DNA from: Thermus composti
Lineage (GTDB): Bacteria > Deinococcota > Deinococci > Deinococcales > Thermaceae
Assembly (NCBI RefSeq): GCF_014647535.1
Contig: NZ_BMPJ01000006.1
Location: forward strand, 1-64,000
Length of the DNA stretch: 64,000 nt
Reading direction: 5' to 3'
In this document: in pieces, positions 1 to 14,259 of the stretch
Position numbering within the stretch: the first letter of the stretch is position 1
Layout of the letters: every line of letters starts with the position of its first letter
The notes under the pieces: model-generated
Seen by the model: the letters and a program-made list of their open reading frames with translations, nothing else
Databases searched by the model: none
What the model was told of the DNA's origin: nothing
Made by a program: the position numbers and the translations under genes

Positions 1-38
1 GTATTTACCCAAGCCCCCTTCTTTATTGGCGTGTCAAT

Positions 39-86
39 GGATATGCGGGTGAATATCCGAAAGGGGGGTTCTTATAGGCTAAGGTC
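39..86 (+). promoter_or_regulatory. Putative promoter and inverted repeat upstream of the first operon
   Basis: A -10-like TATAGG lies at 73-78, eight bases before the ATG at 87. No good -35 is visible at 17 bp. The inverted repeat GGATAT-N8-ATATCC (39-44 and 53-58) sits just upstream and could be an operator. The assignment rests on position and pattern only. Confidence 0.4.
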
Positions 87-332
87 ATGGACTGGGAAAT
101 CCAAAAGGACCCCGAACGGCTCCTAAAGACCTTCCGCTTCCGGAACTTTCAAGAGGCTCTGGCCTTCGCCCAAAAGGTGGGGGAGTTGGCCGAGCGGCAC
201 AACCATCACCCCCGCCTCACCGTGGAGTGGGGAAAGGTAACGGTGGAGTGGTGGACCCACTCCGCAGGGGGGATCACCGAGAAGGACCGGGAGATGGCGC
301 GCCTCACCGATGCCCTCCTTGAGGTAGGGTGA
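87..332 (+). CDS. phhB: 4a-hydroxytetrahydrobiopterin (pterin-4a-carbinolamine) dehydratase
   Basis: This 81-residue protein matches the PCD/DCoH family, which dehydrates 4a-hydroxytetrahydrobiopterin so that the pterin cofactor can be recycled after aromatic hydroxylation. The family motif is visible as H38-N-H-H-P42 followed by a beta strand and H58, with the closing acidic segment EKDRE at about 66-70. It is somewhat shorter than the usual roughly 100 residues, lacking part of the N-terminal region. It is the first gene of a four-gene run in which each gene overlaps the next. No phenylalanine hydroxylase is in the window, so the physiological partner is unknown. Confidence 0.85.
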   Translation: MDWEIQKDPERLLKTFRFRNFQEALAFAQKVGELAERHNHHPRLTVEWGKVTVEWWTHSAGGITEKDREMARLTDALLEVG

Positions 333-715
333 GGGGGATGGAGGCGCGGACCCTCGAGCTGGTCTTCCCCGAGCACACCAACCCTTTGGGGGCCGCCTTC
401 GGCGGTTTCGTCCTGGGGCTCATGGACAAGGTGGGTTCTTACGCCGCCGCCCGGAGGGCCAAAAGGCCCGTGGTCACGGTGGCGGTGAGCAGCGTGGAGT
501 TCAAGGTCCCCATCCGCACGGGGGACCTTCTGGAGGTGGTGGCCCAGGTGGTGCGGGTGGGGCGCACCTCCCTCACCGTGGAGGTAAAGGTGTACAAGGA
601 ACGTTTCGGCGAGGAAAATGGGCGCGTCCTCGCCACCCAAGGGGTCCTCACCTACGTGGCGGTGAACGAGAAGGGGGAGCCCGTCCCGGTGGAGGCCCAT
701 GCGGGTGCTGATTGA
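329..715 (+). CDS. Hotdog-fold acyl-CoA thioesterase (YciA/BFIT type)
   Basis: The 128-residue product has the single hotdog layout of bacterial acyl-CoA thioesterases: N18-P-L-G, the G25-G26 turn and D33 on the central helix, which in the family is the catalytic acid, followed by the beta strands VEFKVPIRTGD and LTVEVKVYKE. It would hydrolyse acyl-CoA to free acid and CoA; substrate chain length cannot be read. The GTG at 329 overlaps the upstream stop, while an ATG at 338 is an equally possible start that would remove three residues. It overlaps the next gene by 17 bases. Confidence 0.8.
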   Translation: MRGMEARTLELVFPEHTNPLGAAFGGFVLGLMDKVGSYAAARRAKRPVVTVAVSSVEFKVPIRTGDLLEVVAQVVRVGRTSLTVEVKVYKERFGEENGRVLATQGVLTYVAVNEKGEPVPVEAHAGAD

Positions 716-1010
716 CGGGGCCTGCCCCTACTGCCGGGCCTTGGGGCGCACCCTTAAGGCCCTAGATCTAGGGGAGCGCCTTCGGGTAGAACCCCTGCAG
801 GAGGCTAAGGACCTAGATCCCGAGGCCCTCCTCGAGGCCCTCCACGTCCTGGAGGGCGAGCGGGTTCACCGGGGCTTCGCCGCCCTTCTGGCCCTTGCCC
901 GAGGCCTGCCCCTCCTATGGCCCCTCTACCCCTTCCTTCTCCTCCTTAAGCCTATGGACCTAGGGGAGCGGCTTTACCGCTTCCTGGCCCAAAGGAGACC
1001 CCGTGCCTGA
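699..1010 (+). CDS. DCC-family thiol-disulfide oxidoreductase-like protein (DUF393)
   Basis: The 103-residue protein begins with the DxxCxxC signature of the DCC family (D6, C9, C12), a thioredoxin-like fold proposed to do thiol-disulfide chemistry. A hydrophobic, proline-rich segment at about 66-85 (LARGLPLLWPLYPFLLLL) is typical of the family and may associate with membrane. It overlaps the thioesterase by 17 bases and mutM by 8 bases, so it is surely co-transcribed with them. A link to DNA repair is only suggested by neighbourhood; no substrate is known. Confidence 0.75.
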   Translation: MRVLIDGACPYCRALGRTLKALDLGERLRVEPLQEAKDLDPEALLEALHVLEGERVHRGFAALLALARGLPLLWPLYPFLLLLKPMDLGERLYRFLAQRRPRA

Positions 1011-1824
1011 GCTCCCCGAGGTGGAGACCACCCGAAGGCGGCTTCTCCCCCTTCTTCTGGGCCGTCGGATCCTGGCCTTAGACCACGGGGATCCCAAGCG
1101 GTACCGCCACACGGAAAAGGCCCGGGGAAAGCGGGTGGAGGGGCTTTCCCGGCGGGGGAAGTTTCTCCTTCTGGAGCTTTCGGAGGGTTTGGAGGCGGTC
1201 ATCCACCTGGGGATGACCGGGGGGTTCCGCCTGGAACGGACCCCCCACACCCGCCTGGTCTTCCGGCTGGACCAGGGGGCGCTCTTCTTCCACGACCCCC
1301 GCCGCTTCGGCCGGATCTGGGTGGTGGAAAGGGGCGACTACCGGGAAATCCCCCTCCTCACCCGCCTCGGCCCCGAACCCCTTTCCGAGGACTTCCGCTT
1401 CCCCACCTTTTGGGAGGAGCTACGGCGTAGCGCCAAACCCCTCAAGGCCCTCCTTCTGGAGCAGCGTTTGGCGGCGGGGGTGGGAAACATCTACGCGGAC
1501 GAGGCCCTCTTCAGGGCCCGCCTCTCCCCTTTCCTAAAAGGGAAGGAGGTGGAGAAGGAGGAGGCGAAGAGGCTTTTCCTGGCCCTCAAGGCGGTGCTGG
1601 CCGAGGCGGTGGCCCTTGGGGGAAGCACCCTCTCCGACCGAAGCTACCAGCAACCCGACGGCCTCCCCGGGGGCTTTCAGGAACGCCACGCCGTCTACGG
1701 AAGGGCGGGCCTTCCCTGCCCCGCCTGCGGGACGCCCATCGCCAAGGATGTGGTGGCGGGGCGGGGGACCCACTTCTGCCCCCGGTGTCAGCCCCAGCGC
1801 CCCCGGCCCCGGTCCAAGAGGTAG
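1003..1824 (+). CDS. mutM: Formamidopyrimidine-DNA glycosylase (Fpg/MutM)
   Basis: Fpg removes 8-oxoguanine and formamidopyrimidines and nicks the abasic site by beta,delta-elimination. The 273-residue product starts PELPEVE after the GTG-encoded Met, giving the N-terminal proline nucleophile and the catalytic Glu. K53 in RRGKF corresponds to the conserved loop lysine. The C-terminal zinc finger has C239, C242, C259 and C262, with GRGTHFCPRCQ carrying the abasic-site arginine. The tail PQRPRPRSKR is slightly longer than in T. thermophilus as I recall it. It is last in its operon and overlaps the convergent thiP by 37 bases. Confidence 0.96.
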   Translation: MPELPEVETTRRRLLPLLLGRRILALDHGDPKRYRHTEKARGKRVEGLSRRGKFLLLELSEGLEAVIHLGMTGGFRLERTPHTRLVFRLDQGALFFHDPRRFGRIWVVERGDYREIPLLTRLGPEPLSEDFRFPTFWEELRRSAKPLKALLLEQRLAAGVGNIYADEALFRARLSPFLKGKEVEKEEAKRLFLALKAVLAEAVALGGSTLSDRSYQQPDGLPGGFQERHAVYGRAGLPCPACGTPIAKDVVAGRGTHFCPRCQPQRPRPRSKR

Positions 1825-3272
1825 AAGAGGAGGCCGGAAAGAAAGGCCAGGAGGAGGGCGGCGGCCTGGGCCTCCCGGAAGGGACCTTCCCCAGGGCGGC
1901 CCAGGCGCTCGTAGATGGCCAGGGTCAGGGTAGTCCACTCAGGCCGCCAAAGGACCAGGCTCGCCCCGAACTCCCCCAGGACGGTGGCCAGGGCCAGGGC
2001 CACCCCCGAGGCCAAGGCGGGAAGGATCAGGGGAAGCTCCACCCGAAGAAAGGCCCGAAGGGGCGTGGCCCCCAGGGTCCTCGCCGCCTCCTGGAGGCTC
2101 GGAGGAAGGCTCCTCAGGGCGGGGAGGAGGGCCCGGGCGAGGAGGGGGTAGGCCAGGAGGGCGTAGGCGGCGAGGAGGAGGAAGAGGGAGCCCCTTAGGC
2201 CGGGGTAGGCCACCAGGTACCCAAGCCCCACGGCCACCGGGCTCACCATGAGGGGAAGGAGGCCGAGGAGGTCTAAAAGGCCGCTTCGCCTGGCGGCCAC
2301 CCCGTAGGCCACGCCCAAGGGAAGAACGAGGAGAAGGGCGAGGAAGGCGAAGCGAAGGCTGTTGACCAGGGCCAGGGAAAGGGGGGTGAAGGCCTCCGAG
2401 GTCCAGGCCCTGGCCAAAGCCTCGAGGTCCAGGCCTGCGAGGAGGGCCCAAAGGGGGGCGTAGAGAAGGGCGAAAAAGCCCCCAAGCCCCAAAGCCCTTC
2501 CCCACCCCCCTCCCCCCAGGACCTCTCCCGGGGCCAAGGGAAAGGGGCGGAGGCGGAGGTAAAGGAGGGTGGCCAGGCCCAGGGTCAGGATCTGGAGGGC
2601 CATGAGGGCGCTGGCCTCGGGAAAGGCCAGGCGGTAGGCCAAAAGGGTGTAGACCTCCACCTCGAGGGTGGCGTGGCGGGGCCCCCCGAGGAGAAGGGGC
2701 ACCCCGAAGGCGGAAAAGGCGTAGAGGAAGACGAGAAGCCCCGCCCCCCCGATGGCGGGGAGGAGCAGGGGAAGCCCCACCCGGAGGAAGGCCCGAAAGG
2801 GGGTGGCCCCCAGGGTCCTCGCCGCCTGCAAGGGGCCCTCGAGGGCCAAGGCCACGGGGAGAAGCACCCTCAGGGCCAGGCCCAGGTTGTAGAAGACCGC
2901 CGCCCAAAGGAGGAGGGCCAGGGTGCCGTAGAGGTCCAGGCCGAGAAGACCCCTAGGCCCCACCAGGGCCAAAAACCCCAGGGCCACCACCGGCGTGGGG
3001 AGAACGAAGGGCAAAGTGGAAAGGGCGAGGAAAAGGCCCCTCAAGGGAAAGCGCCGCCGGAATACGAAGGCCAAAGGCAAGGCCACGGCCAGGGTCAGCC
3101 CGGCGGAGAGGAGGCCGTAGGCCAGGCTAAAGCGGTAGCGCTCCCAGTAGTAGGGGTTGGCCAGGGCCAGGGCAAACCCCTCCCCCACCCCCAGGGCCAG
3201 GACCCGCCCCAGGGGGTAGAAGAGGGCGAAGGCCAGGAAGAGGAGGACGACCCCTCCCGCCAGCCGGGCCAC
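1788..3272 (-). CDS. thiP: Thiamine ABC transporter permease (ThiP type, two fused permease halves)
   Basis: This 494-residue, very hydrophobic protein contains two copies of the binding-protein-dependent permease module, each with an EAA-like loop (ARTLGATPFRAFLRV and ARTLGATPLRAFLRV, both followed by LPLxLPA). It therefore forms the whole channel, as in ThiP and FbpB permeases. I chose the GTG at 3272 because GGAGG sits three bases before it and thiB stops just upstream; longer in-frame starts would intrude into thiB. The specificity call comes from thiB and the TPP riboswitch. No ATPase (thiQ) follows; the next gene is convergent mutM. Confidence 0.88.
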   Translation of the reverse strand: MARLAGGVVLLFLAFALFYPLGRVLALGVGEGFALALANPYYWERYRFSLAYGLLSAGLTLAVALPLAFVFRRRFPLRGLFLALSTLPFVLPTPVVALGFLALVGPRGLLGLDLYGTLALLLWAAVFYNLGLALRVLLPVALALEGPLQAARTLGATPFRAFLRVGLPLLLPAIGGAGLLVFLYAFSAFGVPLLLGGPRHATLEVEVYTLLAYRLAFPEASALMALQILTLGLATLLYLRLRPFPLAPGEVLGGGGWGRALGLGGFFALLYAPLWALLAGLDLEALARAWTSEAFTPLSLALVNSLRFAFLALLLVLPLGVAYGVAARRSGLLDLLGLLPLMVSPVAVGLGYLVAYPGLRGSLFLLLAAYALLAYPLLARALLPALRSLPPSLQEAARTLGATPLRAFLRVELPLILPALASGVALALATVLGEFGASLVLWRPEWTTLTLAIYERLGRPGEGPFREAQAAALLLAFLSGLLFYLLDRGRGRWG

Positions 3273-3279
3273 GGGCCTC

Positions 3280-4317
3280 CTAGCGCCGCCCCCGGCGCAC
3301 CGCCTCCGGGCTTTGCCCTTGGAGGACCACCTTGGTCCACTCCTCAATCCAGCGCTCCCGGTTCGCCCCTATGGCCTTGGGATCCATCCGTACGCTTCCC
3401 AAAGGCTCCGGGGCGAAGCGGAACACCTGGGGAAGCCGGGCGTCCCGGCGGGCAGGGTACATCCACATCTCCGTGGGGAGGTTCTCCTGAACGGGGCGGG
3501 AGAGGAGCCAGTCCACAAGCTTCCTGGCCCCTTCCGGGTTTTTAGCCCCCTTGAGGATCCCTACGAACTCCACCTGGAAGAAGGCCAGCTCCGGGAAGAG
3601 GTTCCCGGTGGGAGGCTCCTGGTACCGGCCTTCGGAGTAGTAGACCTCGGCGGCGGGGCTTGTGGTGTAGGAGACCACCAGGGGCCTATCCCCCTTGTAG
3701 AGGGTGAAGTGGGTGTAGTAGGCCTCGCTCCAGCCCTTGGCCACCCGCACCCCGCCGTCCCGGAGCCTGGCCCAGAAGTCCAGGTACCCGTCCTCCCCGA
3801 AGCGGGCTACCGTGGCCATGAGGAAGGCTAGGCCCGGGGAGCTGGTGGCGGGGTTTTGCACCACGAGAAGCCGGGCGTACTCCGGACGGGCCAGGTCCTG
3901 AGGGACCTTGGGCAAGGGGCGGTCCTTGAAGAAGGCCTTGTCGTAGTTCAGGCTCACCCAGCCGTAGTCCACGGGGAGGGCCCGGAAGGTGGGGTCCAGG
4001 AGGAGGGTGGCCTTGAGGTTCCGGATCTCGGGGCTCCGGTAGGGGACGAGGATGTCCGCCTCGAGGGCCCGGGAAAGGAAGGTGTTGTCAAAGCCGTAAA
4101 GGACGTCGGCGATGGGGGCCCCCTTGGTGAGGATGGCCCGGTTCAGGGTCTCCCCCGCATCCCCCGCCTTGAGGATGCGGAGCTTCAGGCCGGTTTCCCG
4201 CTCAAACTGGGCGATGAGGTTTTTGTCCAGGGAGAAGCTTTGGTGGGTGAGAAGCGTGACCTCTTGTTGGGCTAGACCGAAGGCCAAAAGGAAGAAGAGC
4301 GCCAGGACTTTACGCAT
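3280..4317 (-). CDS. thiB: Thiamine ABC transporter substrate-binding protein
   Basis: The 345-residue product has a signal peptide (MRKVLALFFLLAFGLA, then QQEV) and the fold pattern of cluster-1 binding proteins: LLTHQSFS near the start, DVLYGFDNTF around 80, and PVDYGWVSLNYD around 120. It would capture thiamine or its phosphates in the periplasm and deliver them to ThiP. The ATG at 4317 is preceded by GGAGGGG at four bases; the upstream in-frame start at 4335 would lie inside the riboswitch expression platform. The gene is first after a TPP riboswitch, which supports the thiamine assignment over iron. Confidence 0.9.
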   Translation of the reverse strand: MRKVLALFFLLAFGLAQQEVTLLTHQSFSLDKNLIAQFERETGLKLRILKAGDAGETLNRAILTKGAPIADVLYGFDNTFLSRALEADILVPYRSPEIRNLKATLLLDPTFRALPVDYGWVSLNYDKAFFKDRPLPKVPQDLARPEYARLLVVQNPATSSPGLAFLMATVARFGEDGYLDFWARLRDGGVRVAKGWSEAYYTHFTLYKGDRPLVVSYTTSPAAEVYYSEGRYQEPPTGNLFPELAFFQVEFVGILKGAKNPEGARKLVDWLLSRPVQENLPTEMWMYPARRDARLPQVFRFAPEPLGSVRMDPKAIGANRERWIEEWTKVVLQGQSPEAVRRGRR

Positions 4318-4321
4318 AAAA

Positions 4322-4426
4322 CCCCTCCTTGTCACCGGGAGGGGCCCGTCACCTTCCCTACGCCGGCATTACCCGGATCAGGTTCCAAGGGTATCTCTCA
4401 GCCCCTTTTGGGGCACCCCCGGTGAC
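4322..4426 (-). promoter_or_regulatory. TPP (THI-box) riboswitch with Shine-Dalgarno-masking hairpin
   Basis: Read on the minus strand, the conserved TPP aptamer core is plain: CTGAGAGATAC (4401-4391), then ACCTGATCCGG and TAATGCCGGCGTAGGGA. P1 is formed by GTCACC (4426-4421) and GGTGAC (4353-4348). Downstream, CCCCTCC (4344-4338) is the exact complement of the thiB Shine-Dalgarno GGAGGGG (4328-4322), with a nine-base loop between. TPP binding is therefore expected to favour translational shut-off of thiB-thiP. There is no U-tract, so transcription termination is less likely. Confidence 0.95.
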
Positions 4427-4435
4427 AGGTCCAGT

Positions 4436-5281
4436 CTACCACCTGGGGGCGAGCACCTGGGCCAAGGCGGCGCGGAAGGCCTCGGCGAAGGCCTCGGGGG
4501 CGTCTATCCAGGGGTAGTGGCCCGCCCCCGGCACCACCTGGATGGGGGCCTTGAGGCGCTCCGCCACCTCCTCGGCGTAGGGGTAGCTGGTGCCGTCCTT
4601 TTCCCCCACCACCAGGGCGACGGGCTTCCGGGAAGGGGTTAGGTAGGGGGTGTAGTCCAGGCGCCAGAGGCCGTTATGCAAAAAGCCCCAGGCGGGGGTG
4701 TCAGGGCCCAGGATCCCCGAGCCCTCCGCCAGCCACTCGTACTCCAGGCGGCCCCTGGGGCTTGGGAACATGAGGCGGTCAAAGAGGATTTTGGGCTCCG
4801 CCCGCTCCAAAGCCGCCTTCAGGTTCGCCTCGGGGTCGGGTAAGGGCGCTAGCCCCGCCGCCTCCGCCAGGCGGGCGGCAAGCCAGGGGAAGCTCACCCA
4901 GGGCCCCAAAAGAAGGGCGCCCTCCGCCTCGGGGTAGCGGCGGAGGACCTCCAGGGTCACCAGGGCCCCGAAGCCGTGGGCGAGGAGGCCGAAGCGCTCA
5001 ATCCCCAGGGCCTCGGCCAAGGCCAGGGTGTCCTCCACCAAAGCGTCCACGGTGAAAAGCCTGGGGTCTTGGGGCAGCTCCAGGCTACGCCCCGAGCCCC
5101 GCTGGTCAAAGTAGACCACCCGGAAGCCCTCCAAATACTCCTGGAGGCCCTCCCGGAGCACGTAGGCGTTCCCCCCGGGCCCCCCGTGGAGGACCAAAAG
5201 GGCGGGGGCGTGCTCGTCCCCTACGTCCTCCACGTAAAGCTCCGCCTCCCCTACGGGGATGTACCCGATCTCTTCCCGCAT
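4436..5281 (-). CDS. Alpha/beta hydrolase, proline iminopeptidase-like, lacking the usual catalytic Ser
   Basis: The 281-residue protein follows the S33 peptidase layout: HGGPGG at 32-37 (oxyanion hole), FDQRGSGRS at 58-66, acid D229 and the histidine H255 in GAGHYPW. The nucleophile elbow, however, reads A-H-G-F-G at 101-105, so Gly103 sits where the family has Ser. I recall T. thermophilus having a structurally studied proline iminopeptidase-related protein of this type. It may be a non-peptidase or a binding protein. It overlaps the upstream 79-residue gene by 31 bases and appears to belong to the same transcript. Confidence 0.8.
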   Translation of the reverse strand: MREEIGYIPVGEAELYVEDVGDEHAPALLVLHGGPGGNAYVLREGLQEYLEGFRVVYFDQRGSGRSLELPQDPRLFTVDALVEDTLALAEALGIERFGLLAHGFGALVTLEVLRRYPEAEGALLLGPWVSFPWLAARLAEAAGLAPLPDPEANLKAALERAEPKILFDRLMFPSPRGRLEYEWLAEGSGILGPDTPAWGFLHNGLWRLDYTPYLTPSRKPVALVVGEKDGTSYPYAEEVAERLKAPIQVVPGAGHYPWIDAPEAFAEAFRAALAQVLAPRW

Positions 5282-5490
5282 CCCCTATACACTACCCCAT
5301 CCCGAAGGGCGAAGGCCCAGACCCTGACCCCGGGAAGCCCTTCCGCCTTGGCCTTGGCCTCCTCCGTGGCCCCGAAGACCTGGAGAAGGTAGACCCCCTC
5401 CCCCTCCAGAAGCCAGTAGGGGTGGGGAAGCCCCTCGGCCAAGGCCTTAAGGGCCTCGAGGTCCTTCCCCTCCACGAAGAGCACCCTCAT
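5251..5490 (-). CDS. Small protein of unknown function
   Basis: A 79-residue protein that I do not recognise. It starts with a beta-type segment MRVLFVEGKDLEAL, then GLPHPYWLLEGEGVYLLQVFG, and ends in RGCGKRSGTSP. The ATG at 5490 overlaps the stop of the aldolase-like gene (ATGA), which favours it over an in-frame ATG nine bases upstream. It overlaps the hydrolase gene downstream by 31 bases. Both overlaps imply translational coupling and a real gene. No catalytic motif, signal peptide or membrane segment is visible. Confidence 0.65.
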   Translation of the reverse strand: MRVLFVEGKDLEALKALAEGLPHPYWLLEGEGVYLLQVFGATEEAKAKAEGLPGVRVWAFALRDGVVYRGCGKRSGTSP

Positions 5491-6062
5491 CCCTTCCATA
5501 GCCTGTGGTAAAGGAGGATCTCGGCGCTCTCCTCCAGGGTGGTCATGAGGCTATAGGCCTGGAGAAGGGCCTCCTCGGGCCTCTCCTTGTCCCCCCGGGC
5601 GAAGGCGCCGTGCCCTCTGAGCAAACAGACCGGGTGCCCCTTAAGGGCCTCGGCCACCGCCCTGGCCGCCTCCTCCGTGGCGGAGGTGGTGCCGGGGGCG
5701 AGGACGGGGACCTCCTTGAGGTAGTGGGCTCCCTCCAGGTCCAAGGGCACCACCCGGTCCAGGCTCAAGGAGAGGGCCACGGCCACCCGGGGGTGGGCGT
5801 GGACCAGGGCCTTGGCCTCCGTTTGCCGGTAGACCTCCCGGTGGATGACGCTTTCCACGCTGGCCCCTTGGGGGAAGGGGCCTTCCAGGGGCACCTCCAC
5901 CAGGTCCTCCGGGGTGAGCCTCGCCTTCTGCACCCCGCTTTTGGTGATGAGAAACCCCTCCTTGGTGCGCACGGAGAAGTTGCCGGCGGTGGCGGAGATG
6001 AGCCTTTGGGCGAAGAGGTCCTCCCCCACCTGACGGAAGGCGTTGTAGAGGCGGGCCAGCAC
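5487..6062 (-). CDS. Class II aldolase/adducin family protein (fuculose-1-phosphate aldolase-like)
   Basis: The 191-residue product matches class II, zinc-dependent aldolases such as FucA, AraD and MtnB. The expected metal and catalytic residues align: E70 in SVESVIHREVY, the HAH pair H88/H90, and H151 in LLRGHGAF. It would cleave or rearrange a sugar phosphate; the substrate is not readable, and no fucose or methionine-salvage genes lie nearby. It starts with GTG six bases after a TATAAT, so the message is probably leaderless. It heads a three-gene run downstream of the rpoC terminator. Confidence 0.8.
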   Translation of the reverse strand: MLARLYNAFRQVGEDLFAQRLISATAGNFSVRTKEGFLITKSGVQKARLTPEDLVEVPLEGPFPQGASVESVIHREVYRQTEAKALVHAHPRVAVALSLSLDRVVPLDLEGAHYLKEVPVLAPGTTSATEEAARAVAEALKGHPVCLLRGHGAFARGDKERPEEALLQAYSLMTTLEESAEILLYHRLWKG

Positions 6063-6068
6063 GGGCCC

Positions 6069-6074
6069 ATTATA
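6069..6074 (-). promoter_or_regulatory. -10 element (TATAAT) for the class II aldolase gene
   Basis: A perfect TATAAT lies six bases before the GTG start, so transcription should begin at or next to the start codon. The place for a -35 box is occupied by the rpoC terminator stem and shows no TTGACA-like sequence. Confidence 0.6.
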
Positions 6075-6100
6075 AAGGCCCCCCGGCGGGACCGGGGGGC
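6071..6100 (-). terminator. Intrinsic terminator of rpoB-rpoC
   Basis: On the minus strand GCCCCCCGG and CCGGGGGGC pair perfectly over nine bases (6100-6092 with 6086-6078) around a five-base loop, followed by CTTTATAAT. It lies 22 bases past the rpoC stop. The short T-rich tail is shared with the -10 box of the next gene. Confidence 0.8.
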
Positions 6101-6121
6101 TATTGCCTAAGGGGCGGACCC

Positions 6122-10696
<4,575 letters not shown>

Positions 10697-10709
10697 CGCT
10701 CCTCCGCTT

Positions 10710-14069
<3,360 letters not shown>

Positions 14070-14124
14070 GCGCCACCTCTAACGTGGGAAAGCGGGCCGC
14101 CCGAGGTAAGCTAACAGGGTTCTT

Positions 14125-14150
14125 CCGCGGGGGACATCCCCATCCCGCGG
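14125..14150 (-). other. Stem-loop in the rpoB leader
   Basis: CCGCGGG (14125-14131) and CCCGCGG (14144-14150) pair perfectly over seven bases, and the enclosed GGGGACATCCCC is itself self-complementary. It lies about 55 bases before the rpoB start and has no U-tract, so it is a leader structure rather than an obvious terminator. Its function is unknown. Confidence 0.5.
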
Positions 14151-14200
14151 CGGCTGGCTCTTACCGTGCTCCCTTGGCCCGACCAAAGAGCACAAACCTT

Positions 14201-14230
14201 AGCTTAAGGGGTATTCCCGATCCCCGTCAA
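14201..14230 (-). promoter_or_regulatory. rpoB-rpoC promoter
   Basis: On the minus strand TTGACG (14230-14225) is a five-of-six match to the -35 consensus. After 18 bases comes TAAGCT (14206-14201), an acceptable -10. It gives a leader of about 125 bases and lies just after the YlmH-like gene. Confidence 0.65.
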
Positions 14231-14259
14231 GCCCAATGGACCCCGAAAGCCTCTTCCGC

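Noticed and set aside
32-37. TTGACA on the minus strand as a promoter leaving the left edge
   Set aside because: No TANNNT box lies at 16-19 bases downstream on that strand.
1616-1933. 105-codon frame in another phase across the end of mutM
   Set aside because: It lies mostly inside mutM and encodes a low-complexity Pro/Arg/Gly chain.
2673-3545. 290-codon frame opposite thiP and thiB
   Set aside because: Pro/Gly/Glu-rich with no motifs, and it covers two confident genes on the other strand.
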